Origin: Dysidea avara
Taxonomy: Eukaryota; Porifera; Demospongiae; Dictyoceratida; Dysideidae
Length of the DNA: 64,000 nt
Direction: 5' to 3'
Assembly (NCBI RefSeq): GCF_963678975.1
Contig: NC_089282.1
Coordinates: 310,001 to 374,000, forward strand
Shown here: one piece after another, positions 46,081 through 56,956 of the stretch
Layout: each line of letters opens with the position of its first letter
Numbering within the stretch: the first letter of the stretch is position 1
Notes under the pieces: generated by a model
Databases searched by the model: none
The model's input: only the letters and a program-made list of their open reading frames with translations
What the model was told of the DNA's origin: nothing
Made by a program: the position numbers and the translations under genes

Positions 46081-48208
46081 ATGATAAATCTATTTCAGAT
46101 TGTACTCAGCCATACCACTTCACTTCTTTTTAACTGTGGTTTCTGTTATTATTCAGTTCAACAGATTGTACTGTTCCATCCTCTCTACAGATGTTATCCA
46201 AGGTGGCATGGTATGACTCAAGGACGTCACTTAGTCAAATTTCATTGGGTAGTTTAATGGTGATGGTTGTGATTAATACAATGCAGATTAATATAACTCA
46301 AATGAGGGTGAGCATTGTATAGAAGTGTGCTCTAATATGATATCATATGACATCATCATTTTACAGGACAAATACTTACACACTAACTGTCTAGCAGCTC
46401 TAGCTAACATGTCATCAAGATTTCATTCCTTACACCTTCATGCTGCACAGAAGATCATGAGGTATGTCACCATTACCCCTTGTGTGTGTTACTATTACCC
46501 CCCCACACTCCCCCACACTCGTGTGTAACTTGTGGTGTCGCCATTACCCCCTGTGTATCCCCCAGCCTGTTCAAGATACTAGCCAAGAAGCATAACAAGA
46601 TCACGGTGAAGTTGAAGGAGTTGCCGAGTGCTCCAGCTGAGAACCAGGACTGTGTAAGAACTACCACACCCTAACCACACCTCCTTCTTACCCATCCCCT
46701 CAGGCTACAGACTTGTTGATCGTCGAGGAGGTGTTGAGGATGGTACTAGAAGTTGTTAATTGTTGTCTAACTCACAATCTCCATAACAACCCTCACCTTG
46801 TTTACTCATTGCTCTACCAGAGAGAATTATTTGAGCCATTCAGATCACATCCTTCCCTAGTTGACATCCTACATAACATTGATACTGTAAGTCCATCACC
46901 AGTATGTAATGTTAGTATGATACCACTAAGGGAGTAGTATTAGTATTAATGGACAATGTACAAACAATATAGTTACTGTCCATATTCAATGTTGAATCAG
47001 CAATATTCAGTTAATGTCTTAATGTGTTTATGATAATGTTGAGCATGAGGGCTCCCTCCTCAGAATGATATCTCACCAAAATTATCTAATGGAACACTCA
47101 AATGCTCTAATACAGCAGTCAAGTGCCTTGTTAAACGTATTTCTAAAAGTAGTCTAAAATGAAAAATATGTATATATATATTGCCTACCACAGGAATCGT
47201 ACCAGTTGGTATCTTACCACTGTACCAAGTGTTTGCTGGCATATAGTAAATGCTGAGGTACAATTTGAAGCATTTACCAACTGTTTAGTCTAAAGTATTT
47301 AAAGCCATTAAATTTGCCAGGTAATTTGCCAAATGTTTTAACTAATTGGAAATGGCCAACTATTATTTCCAGTACTAGTGGGTGTGGCTATGTTTTGCTC
47401 ATGCTATCTTACAGGTGATATCATTCTTTGCCTCCAAGTTGGAGAAGGAGGGACAAGGTCATGTGATCTCATCAGCTGGAGTACTAGACCTCATTGTACA
47501 AGCATCCAAGACATGGCCTCGTGATCGACTACGGGTATGTGAGATAACCACTTTGCCTGCCTCATTGATAGTTGTATTGCCTGTTTTAAATTTCAAAATC
47601 ATTTTCTCTCTACTGCTACAAAGAGTATCTAATGAGGAGCCTCATTATATACTCATTGTTATCTGAAAGTATTGTTACCTGTTTAATGTAGACCAAACCA
47701 GATAGTGACTTGATCACCAGATAACTTGTAGTATAGGGATAGTGTTAACCACCACAGCCTGAAATATGGAATTATCTCTACGGCCTGCCCAATGGTTTTG
47801 TATTTGAACAAGCCCATATTTGCTAAAGACATTTTAGCCTATAGGTAATATTTCAAGCCTCTTAACTCACTTGTTACTCTTATCAAAGTGTCTTTTTGAT
47901 AAACATTCTGTCATTGAAAGGCTTCACACTGCTACTGGGATAACAAGGGCTTGAGTAAACATGATATTGTGCATGTGATATCAGCCCCACCCATCTGTTA
48001 TCCTCTGCAGCAATTTCCAGAGCTCAAGTTCAAGTATGTTGAAGAGGACCACCCTGAGGAGTTCTTCATCCCTTATGTGTGGATGTTGATCCATACTCGA
48101 TCCAGCCTCTACTGGCCATCAAGGAATATTAGATTACGTCATAACAGCAGTGATTCTGATCATACTACTACTCCAGTAAGTGAAGGAGTGGCTTGTAGTA
48201 TGGTCTGA
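41608..48208 (+). CDS. DYM: Dymeclin
   Basis: Seventeen exons join in phase to 704 aa (human 669): 41608-41750, 41801-41853, 41905-41998, 42048-42292, 42340-42403, 42634-42759, 43224-43336, 43392-43568, 43620-43689, 44354-44456, 44506-44631, 46191-46307, 46367-46461, 46566-46653, 46704-46886, 47415-47534, 48011-48208. Family blocks are clear: [12 protein letters not shown] with the myristoylation glycine, [51 protein letters not shown] and [20 protein letters not shown]. Dymeclin is a peripheral Golgi protein needed for Golgi organisation, with no known catalytic activity. An acceptor (CCACAG) lies one base before the ATG, so a 5'UTR intron is likely. The last exon contains a good internal donor (CCA|GTAAGT), so an alternative end using an exon near 50074 is possible. 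Confidence 0.94.
44161..44279 (-). repeat. 120-bp dispersed repeat, copy 3 (inverted)
   Basis: It is the reverse complement of the repeat at 26002-26121 with very few differences over about 115 bases, including the TGTGTCACCAGATCCCTTAC end. It lies in a DYM intron. The closeness of two copies 18 kb apart suggests recent spread. Confidence 0.88.
44676..44724. repeat. (GT)n microsatellite in a DYM intron
   Basis: About 24 GT units lie 40 bases past the donor of the exon ending 44631, and they precede a partial duplicate of that exon's 3' end. Confidence 0.95.
44742..44773 (+). pseudogene. Partial duplicate of the 3' end of DYM exon 11
   Basis: TTCAACAAAACCATCCATGA and the following ATGGTGTGCAT match the end of the upstream exon (TTCAATAAGACCATCCATGA, GTGGTGAGTAT at 44609-44640) at about 27 of 32 bases, including the splice-donor region. 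It keeps the frame FNKTIHEM. It is probably a fossil of a local tandem duplication now separated by a GT microsatellite. Confidence 0.6.
44951..44979. repeat. Poly-C run
   Basis: Nearly 30 C residues with a single interruption, inside a DYM intron. Homopolymer length in an assembly this long is unreliable. Confidence 0.85.
45694..45740 (+). repeat. Paired copy of the dispersed CTCTAATAGAGCAGTCA motif
   Basis: The first unit is GATGAGATAGTCTAATGGAA followed by CGGTCA. The second is TTATTCTAACAGAGCAGTCA, about 23 bases later. It lies in the long DYM intron between exons 11 and 12. Confidence 0.8.
46016..46080. repeat. (GTGC)n microsatellite
   Basis: Sixteen GTGC/GCGT tetranucleotides occur in a row in a DYM intron, about 110 bases before the exon at 46191. 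The repeat alternates purine and pyrimidine, so it is a potential Z-DNA former. Confidence 0.96.
47081..47121 (+). repeat. Paired copy of the dispersed CTCTAATAGAGCAGTCA motif
   Basis: AATTATCTAATGGAACACTC is followed by TGCTCTAATACAGCAGTCAA. This is a diverged pair in a DYM intron, between the exons ending 46886 and starting 47415. Confidence 0.75.
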
Positions 48209-48657
48209 TGTGAAACTTGTTGGGTTATAGTGTGGGTCAGGTGATCACTTTGTTGTGCTAAGCTAGTGCAGTAATCTGCAGATGGCCATTATCACTAATG
48301 GATACTACACCAGTAGGCCTGTTTGATTGTTATAAGATATCAATTTACTATTGGATATTCTAGATATCTTATAGGATATCTTACAGGATATCTTAGTGAA
48401 ATTGTGAACGTTATAACACACAATCATTGAACATTCTTACGGGAGAAATCAAATGTTTTGTTATAGTAAAGTTTACTCTGTAGCTGATTTGTTAAGTAAC
48501 AATTACCCATTTAGTCTTATGGGATATGGTGATTATTGTCACAGCTTCACATTGGATCACATATGGTTAACTTTAGGTTTGAGTGATACAGGAGTTATAG
48601 ACACTTATGTCAAGTAGAGCTTTGCCGAGTTGTAACATCTAAATCATACACTGCACT
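48209..48657. other. DYM 3' flank
   Basis: No exon seen. A short set of GATATCTTA-like repeats occurs near 48345-48395. This is probably 3'UTR or, if the alternative donor in the last exon is used, intron. Confidence 0.4.
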
Positions 48658-49263
<606 letters not shown>

Positions 49264-49565
49264 ACAGATCTTGTTGTATATGTTAAAATGTCTGTTACTG
49301 GGGTCCTCCATACTCACAGACAAGCAACCTATTACAATTCACTTACCACACACAACCAAATGACTAACTCAATGGATAAATGTGTGTGGTTCAACCAACT
49401 CTTATTAGGTGTTAAACAAACACGATCGTCAAGCAATTCTTATTGGTTGATTTTATTTTCAAAACAGCCCAATGAGTTTCACATCGAGCCATTACATACT
49501 AGTCTTACCTGTTAAACTGGTTTGTTTCATGGTGACATTAAGAGCATAACATGTACTGGAACCAG

Positions 49566-49892
49566 GACCAGTGTAATATAGACACCTGGGGACCAGTGTA
49601 ATATGAACACCTTGGGACCAGTGTAATATGGACACCTGGGGACCAGTGTAATATGGACACCTGGGGACCAGTGTAATATGGACACCTTGGGACCAGTGTA
49701 ATATGAACACCTGGGGACCAGTGTAATATGAACACCTGGGGACCAGTGTAATATGGACACCTGGGGACCAGTGTAATATGAACACCTTGGGACCAGTGTA
49801 ATATGGACACCTTGGGACCAGTGTAATATGGACACCTTGGGACCAGTGTAATATGAACACCTGGGGACCAGTGTAATGTGGACACCTCGGGG
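49566..49892. repeat. 25-bp minisatellite, about 13 copies
   Basis: The unit starts ACCAGTGTAATATGGACACC and ends TGGGG or TTGGG, with ATGGAC/ATGAAC variants. It is followed at 49915-49960 by two copies of TCCTGATCATCAAGGTG. It lies between DYM and the ankyrin gene. All minus frames are open because the unit lacks stops. Confidence 0.97.
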
Positions 49893-50073
49893 TAATCTCG
49901 GGACCAGCCAATAATGTCCTGATCATCAAGGTGTCCTGATCATCAAGGTGTCCTGATTTTCCAGGTCAGTTTATGTACTAAGGGATACTTTGGGTCTTAT
50001 TAATTATGGTTCCAAGTGTAGAGAGATGTTGTTACATAACATAATGTTTTTATATGACATATTGTGTTGTTAT

Positions 50074-50184
50074 AGGAACCACAGCAGTGACACTGGTGGA
50101 CACTACACATACACGAACAGACTCGTCATCATTACACTAATTCGTGGGAATCATGTTAATATTAATTTGATAAAGTGTCTGTAG
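50074..50184 (+). other. Possible alternative last exon of DYM
   Basis: TTGTTATAG is followed by GAACCACAGCAGTGACACTG. If the consensus donor inside the last DYM exon (after ACTACTCCA, about 48176) is spliced to this acceptor, the protein would end TTTPEPQQ. Without transcripts this remains a suggestion. The plain reading of DYM to the stop at 48208 is equally possible. Confidence 0.25.
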
Positions 50185-50779
50185 TTAACCACGTCCAGCC
50201 AGTGTTGTGGTTATTATGGTGACCACAACACAACCTGTTTAAACTGTTACCGTGGTAATTAACCAGTAGTTATGGTAACAAGTGTGGGAATTGATAGTAC
50301 AAGAGACATTGATATTAGAGGAGTGTGTTAATGTGTGTGAACTATGTAGTGAATATTGTGGCAGGTTATTACAAGTGTTGCAGGCTAGCTACACCCCCTT
50401 CACTATTGTGTACACCCTAAAGTCTGTGTAAAGCAGCCACACCCCTTAGCCATTGTGCAGTGCTACATTTCACTGTTGAAGTAAATATCACATGACTTGT
50501 TATCAACCGTCCAGTCCCTCCAATACGATCATGATGTGATCTAGTTGGGATGCACTGATGTGGTTTCACTTTGGGTTTCGCACTAGTGTATTACCCGCAT
50601 TTGTGCTCCCATGTGGTCACGTGCGGTATGCATGGGTCGCATACTTGCAATACCAGCCACACCCATTTGTTTATTCCGCGAGTACACGCACGATTAAGGG
50701 GGTACTAATTTGCTACATTCCAAACGTTATTGTATTACTGGAACTGGTAGAGTGGCCGGCATCACTCAACAGGCGAGCT

Positions 50780-53147
50780 ATGATGGAAGCAGACGAATTG
50801 TCGCTGGAGATAGTCCGTCAGCCATCAAGACAGAGGTTACCACTAATCGGCAGCTCTTCATCTAGCCTAGACCACTCCGTACACTTACGTATAGCAGCTA
50901 GTCGGGGCAAGCTTCATGAAGTCAGGACGCTGCTGGCTAATGGAACACGAGTCACTAAAGATCAGGTGAGTGTATACGATTGCAAGTGACCCAGCTTTAC
51001 CCGCGAGCTAGCCAGCTTCCAGGGGGTATGTAGAAGCTCGCGAACCTGCTGTCTATTACCTACAGTGACCTGTATTGTCTCCTCCAGAATGGAATGACCG
51101 CCCTGCATCATGCTGCTAAATGGGGTCACACAAATGTGCTCAAATTTCTGTTACAATCAGGACATTGTAAGATCAACTCGCAAGATAAGGTTAGCAATAT
51201 GCCACTACTACCCGCTAACTGATCATTACTCCTTGTTGTATACAGTATGGCTGGTCAGCACTGCACTGGGCTACATGGAATGGACACATATCAGCCATAC
51301 TAGCCCTCCTCAATACTGATATGTGTCAAGTTAACTTGTTAGATAAGGTGAGCTAGTTAACCATGACTGGTAACTACCCCAATCCTTCCGGCCTAATAGA
51401 CCGGGTCTAATCCCCTCCATGGAGCTGCCATTAACGGTCATGCTGGAGTGGTTAGGGTACTCGGTCCAGTGAAATGTGATGTGGACCTTCAGAGGAAGGT
51501 GAGTCTGTCATGTCATTGATCATGTGATCACAGTGACACACTCCTTCAGGACGGCTGGTCTCCCCTACACTTATCCTCATGGAATGGTCACCATGATGTT
51601 GTCAGGGAACTAATTACTGCTAACTGTCAAGTGAACACAAAGAACGAGGTGAGATCATGTGATCCAGTTGTGATGGGAATCACTTAAGCTGAAGCCATAT
51701 AGTCTAGTGATGTTGTATGGCTTCACTGTTGTTTACTATAATTTAAGAGGACAACAATCTTTTAAGTGATCAATTAGTTGATAAACAAATTGATGAGAGT
51801 GCAAATTAATCCATTCCATATAAGGGCAATTACATCACATGTCTACATTCCAATATCAACCACTATCACACACTTTGTGTTATTGTTGTGTAGGTTGGAG
51901 CTAGCTCCCTTCACGTGGCTGCTATCATGGGTCATGATGAGATAGTACAAGAATTGCTCGATGCCGGAGCTGCCCCTGATATTCAGGACAGACAGGGGAA
52001 CACTGCTTTACATGAGGCTGTGCGGTGGAGACATGGGAAAGTCGTTAAAGTCTTGATGAGTTCTGATTGTAGAATAAATATTCGTAATGAGCAAAGTCAA
52101 ACACCGATGGACATGGCTCGTAAAGCAGGTTTTAGTGAGATAGTCGCTCTGTTGACTGGACTAGAGGTCAGTTTGGTGGCCTGCTATGCTAATTAACTAA
52201 TCAATTATGGTACAATCATTTATAACCTGAGGGTTAACCATGCTTAACAACAAGCTAATATTACTATTACATTTTATCACCTTGGTGACAAGTAGATCCC
52301 CTGCCATGATAGTAAGAGCAGCTGTTTAGTTGATGGTCGTAAAGTTGTGATATAAGCTACCGTTATGTCAATATAGTGTAGTAGCATTTTTGTGTGATTG
52401 ATCATCTTTTAAATGTAAGTATATGATTACCACATCTACTACTGCATAAGCTACAACACACTGTGCTAGTGGTGTAGCCGTAGGTGTATGTGCAGAGGAG
52501 GCTGGTTACACGTTGTCATGTATAAGTTTTTAATATGTAAATTGGTAGATCCATTTGTGTCCTACAATACAGTCAATGGCTTGCTTAGCTAGGAGTCACA
52601 CCATTTCACCTGAGACCGTTATTTGGTTGTGTGATCACTGTCATAGTGGAATTATGAGATATATCTCTGATATACATGTTGTGTTAGAATTACATCCTTC
52701 CTTACAATGGCTGGGCGGTGCTCCATATTGTACAGTGTGCCGTGTTATCATGTCTTGTTATAGGAATGTAACTTACAGCCTGGGGGGAAATGTAACTGTG
52801 CTGAGCTACGGAGAATCTTATTCCAAAGTCACGAGAACGATTTATCACTAAAAGCTGATGATCTAAAGAAGTTGAAATGGACAGGCAAGGATGGAGAAAA
52901 GATAGCTAATCACATTGAAGAGAAGATACGTCGTACAAGTGAGACAAGATTACTACAAATGGAGAGAGAATGGACTGACAAAGTAGCAATGGCCAGATCA
53001 GAAGCACTAGCTCATTGTGAAGCAAGAATAGCTGAAGTTGAGAGACAATGTAGAGCAAAGGTGGCGGCCATTGAGCAACGTTATCAACAAAGATTGAAGA
53101 ACATTTTAGATAAAAGAGAACACAATTACTACAATGCATTATCATGA
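50780..53147 (+). CDS. Ankyrin-repeat protein with C-terminal coiled coil
   Basis: Seven exons join in phase to 414 aa: 50780-50965, 51088-51189, 51246-51347, 51400-51498, 51550-51648, 51894-52166, 52764-53147. Residues 30-62 and the next four exons encode ankyrin repeats, one repeat of 33-34 aa per exon and every junction in phase 0 (GMTALHHAAKWGH, GWSALHWATWNGH, SNPLHGAAINGH, GWSPLHLSSWNGH). The sixth exon holds nearly three more (ASSLHVAAIMGHDEIVQELL, GNTALHEAV, QTPMDMA). The last exon has a Cys-containing segment (GGKCNCAELRRILFQSHEND) and a charged coiled coil (residues ~330-405, ERQCRAKVAAIEQRYQQRL). The plan recalls ANKRD6/diversin, but I cannot name an orthologue. Ankyrin arrays bind proteins, and partner and role are unknown. 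The ATG at 50780 is chosen because the upstream in-frame extension is not protein-like. Confidence 0.85.
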
Positions 53148-53604
53148 CCACCCACCAGTATCATCAATTATTTCATATCACTTGTAATTATACCAATCTC
53201 ATCATTAATTATTGTAATTACCAATTCAGTATGTATCACTCATCTGTTGTATTTGTTGTAATTGTATGTTATCAGTAATAGATTATTATGGAGTGGAAAT
53301 ACTTGTATGGTTTCATGTATACGATAGTGTGTAGAAATTTAGTAACAAGGATGAATCGGATGATCAATTTCATAATCTCCAAATGTCTCATTTTGTGGTC
53401 TATCTAATGTAGCCACTTGCAACTGACTACTCTGATATGCATGATTTTACCTTATCAATGAATGATAGTGATTATAACATGACCAGCTGGTACTTAGTTA
53501 TGGGTTACCTATGAATTTGCAATTGAACAGGCTATACAAATTAGACACATTTTTACTAGTTGCTAGGCTATGCAAGACCCAGCACATCTTCTAGCACATA
53601 CAAT

Positions 53605-54940
53605 TAGTGGGTGTATCCATTCACTGGACTGGACTCACATAAAATTTGCTCAAACACATTTTTCCAACCACAAACACCTTTATCAGCCACTAAAAGTGAT
53701 TACACAGAGTAGTGTACCACACATGGAGCTGGGTCCATGTCTTTTCATATTAAAGGGGGAAAAAACAAAGAGGCACATACAGCTAACTATAGTCTATTAT
53801 TAGAAGTGCTGAAGGTCTGTAAGATATATGTTTAAAGATGATATGTTTGAAAAAGTGCGGTGGTCTATTTAAGGACACTACAATGAGATAACTTATTTCT
53901 CATCAACCTCCCACATTAAAATTTTCTTGTGCACATGTGCACTCATTATTGCAGACACTACTCGTGAGTTTTTCACTTCTGTGTTGTTCCAACACTTTCT
54001 AGAGCATCAACAACCACTGAGGCACCATCAGTGAATGCTAAATGAGAATATTAGCATTAGTACCGTGACCTGCCCTACAAGTGGCTTATCATCTCTAAGA
54101 GTCATAGTAGCTCTAGTGTTGCTTTTGTCACAAGCCTGCAGCAGCCCCTCCCCTAATAGACGGATCAGCCTGCAGGTGCTAGCTAACACGGCATCGGCAG
54201 CTGCTGCTGAAGATGTGCCATTCTGTGAAGGATGTGGTATATGACCCCAAGACTGCATGGTGAACTACTGTGGAGTTCTCTTAAAGGATTCTCTGAATTA
54301 GAAAGCCTCGTTATTGCTGTGCTGAAGAAGCTGAAGTTTATTTGAATTCTGAACTGCATGCCAAACACCTAAAATTCTAAAATAAAAAGGTAGATCATTA
54401 TTATTGATTTTGTCATAGATTCTCTAGTGTAGCTATAGCTAGTAGCTACATATTAAACTTCTGCAATTTATATGACTTAAAAAATAATGAGGTAACCCTC
54501 CTGCCCGCATGTGTGATTCTATGAGAAGTTCATGAGAAACAAGTTATCTCATTGTAGTGACCTAATGATATAATTTGAAGTAATTCTTTCTGTAAATGTA
54601 ACACTGCACACTCGTTACTATTTACAAACATTATAAACCAAAAAACTGGCAAAACTAGAACAAATGCACAGCCACAGGCTATAGATGATTTCTATGTTAC
54701 ACAATGTAATCACATGGTGTAAACATGGTGTGCTATTTTACACAAGAAGGCCAGAGAAGACGGACATGCATTAACAGTGCACAGTGCTTGAAACATTGCT
54801 AGCAGTAGGCAAATTATTTTGATAACAAACTTCACTAAGTCTTGTAGTGAATGGTGTTATAGTTTCTGAAAAAAACTTTTTAGTTAGGTTTAGCAATAAA
54901 ACGTAAGAAAACAAGTCCAGCAGTCCAGTCCAGTGAATGG
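53605..54940. mobile_element. Probable foldback DNA element with degenerate inverted ends
   Basis: ATCCATTCACTGGACTGGAC at 53616 is repeated as its reverse complement at 54917-54944. Further in, CACTACAATGAGATAACTTA followed by TTTCTCAT at 53876 pairs with the inverted copy at 54533-54570. Order and spacing agree on the two sides, so this looks like one element of about 1.3 kb whose ends have drifted. No transposase frame is convincing inside. Confidence 0.55.
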
Positions 54941-56653
54941 ATATATCCTTAAATAGTTGAATATCGAGATCATGTGACTATTATATCAAGATCATGTGAC
55001 TATTCACTAAAATATTGTATAGCATTAATTTTATTAAACTGGATGTACAACATTTCTCCATTAATGGACACTTTAGATCGTTAGGTCCATATTTTGGTAA
55101 CACTGATAGCACATAACCATAAAACAGGAAATGTTTTGCTGATATTTCTTCCTGTTCACACCAAATTTGGTCCACATAGTTCTTAATAGTGTGAAATGTA
55201 CCACCTCATTACGATGACATCATTATTGTTATCACCAATCATTACGAACATGTCAACAATTTAACCATCCACTACACCACACAAGATAACAGGCTCCATT
55301 ACCGTTCAGTTTACACAATTGATCTTCTTCTAAGAGGACATTAAGTGTTGAACTGTAAACTATAAACCTGTCACATGTCATGATGATATCATCATCAAGT
55401 AATTATTATGTCACTACTAAATAAGAATACCTTATGTCCAGGTGGTAATTAATTTGATCCTCCAACTAAGCCAGCATGAACAAAATTAATGATAACTTTA
55501 CATTCCAAAATTTATTATCCTAGCTACAAAAATTATAATTAATTCATAGATTATTGCTGTTATCAAAAGTCCAACTCCTACTGTTAGTCTGTTATCACTG
55601 TCACAAAATTTAATATTGTACTAACGATTGAAATCTACTCTCACGTACGGTCCATGCTGACCTGGGAAAATCACACAAGAGTTATGAATCTTGTGATTGG
55701 ACATGTAGTTACTGCATCAATTATTTGCAATTAAACATGTCACCACACAAACCATGTCACCTCTCAACAATAGTATTCTCGTGAATGAGAAAGTGTTCTA
55801 CCACACTGACATGGTTTAATTAATTCCAATTTTTTTACTATGATAATCTCTACCTTCAATATCAATAGACAAATCCTTTTATATATCTCTTCAAAGCTAA
55901 CTTTAAAAAATCAATTGTATACAATTATTGGATTACTGGACTCAGTTTTTTTCCTCTTCACCAATATTGGTCAACTGGCCATTGTTTGCTGTATAGAATA
56001 TGCTAATCTTACGCAGTTAGGTCCACCTACCAATGGATGGAATAACAAGAGTCACTTAATTCTGCTGATTTGGAAGACCATTACTTGTATTAGTTATTAT
56101 GCAGCTAAACATGTTCTATATGATTTATGCTCCATGATAAGAACAATGGTAGTCATGTATGACTCTCTGGAGATCATGCCATGAAAGAAATGTTTGACTG
56201 TAAAACAGACGAGTGTATACTTTCATTAAACACATTGATGTGGTTAACAACTGTCTCTTTCAAGATTGATTGGCAAATGATACCTGCTCATTGTATTAAT
56301 TGTTCTAAAATACACGGGTAGTGTAAAGTAGATGGATCTACCATGTAACAATAACTACAACCAATTGCCCAAATGTGTGCCTAAAGTGCAGTAGTCCAGT
56401 TCGGTGATTGTAGACAACCACAAAATTCTACCCTTTGATGATGTTCAGTAATGTTAACTTCATGTTTCGAATTCCCTGCTATGCCCTCATGCCTAAATTT
56501 GGTCATTATATCAAGTTTACACCTCACCATCTCAATGTATATAGATAGTATGGGAGTGATAAATAACTTACATCACTAGGCATAGAGAAGACAGGCTAGG
56601 TGGGCTGAAGACAAACTCAAGTGTCAAGAGAGAGAGCTTTAACTCTTTGACTA

Positions 56654-56695
56654 GATTGAAATACTCTAACAGAGCACACTCTAATAAAACAGTCA
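56654..56695 (+). repeat. Paired copy of the dispersed CTCTAATAGAGCAGTCA motif
   Basis: GATTGAAATACTCTAACAGA followed by GCACACTCTAATAAAACAGTCA (split here across two units). It ends 11 bases before the perfect 59-bp hairpin at 56707. Confidence 0.85.
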
Positions 56696-56706
56696 CTTAG
56701 AGCAAC

Positions 56707-56838
56707 TGGCTCCAATGCAGGCACCAGTTGATCAGTTCTGTCTTCACAGCCTTTATCCTAGTTAGATAACACTTGCTAACTAACTAGGATAAAGGCTGTG
56801 AAGACAGAACTGATCAACTGGTGCCTGCATTGGAGCCA
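56707..56838. repeat. Perfect 59-bp inverted repeat with 14-nt loop
   Basis: Arm 56707-56765 (starts TGGCTCCAATGCAGGCACC) and arm 56780-56838 (ends GGTGCCTGCATTGGAGCCA) are exact reverse complements over 59 bases. The loop is ATAACACTTGCTAA. As RNA it would form an unbroken 59-bp stem. It lies 119 bases beyond the MOGS stop codon (MOGS is on the minus strand), so it may be inside that gene's 3'UTR. It carries no ORF. It could be a long-hairpin small-RNA precursor or a very young foldback element. Confidence 0.95.
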
Positions 56839-56956
56839 TAACAGGTAGAGGATCCAGAACTTCTTCTACACTCAACAATAACTACTAGTTTGACAAATCA
56901 CAAGTTATTCATTCTGTGACCACTTTTATGACAAATATAAAATGTATTCTAACAGT

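Larger units (their letters stand above)
53148..56706. other. Intergenic region between the ankyrin gene and MOGS
   Basis: The two genes converge here and no coding exon is recognised. It contains a probable foldback element (53605-54940), two GATCATGTGACTAT copies (54968-55007), and a motif pair at 56654-56695. An open frame at 55840-56184 (+) has no recognisable feature. The remainder is plain AT-rich sequence. Confidence 0.5.

Noticed and set aside
49492-49929. Minus-strand 100-145 codon repeat proteins (HITLVPRC-type)
   Set aside because: By-product of the 25-bp minisatellite. The period of 25 shifts frame each unit, which is why all three frames show the same peptides.
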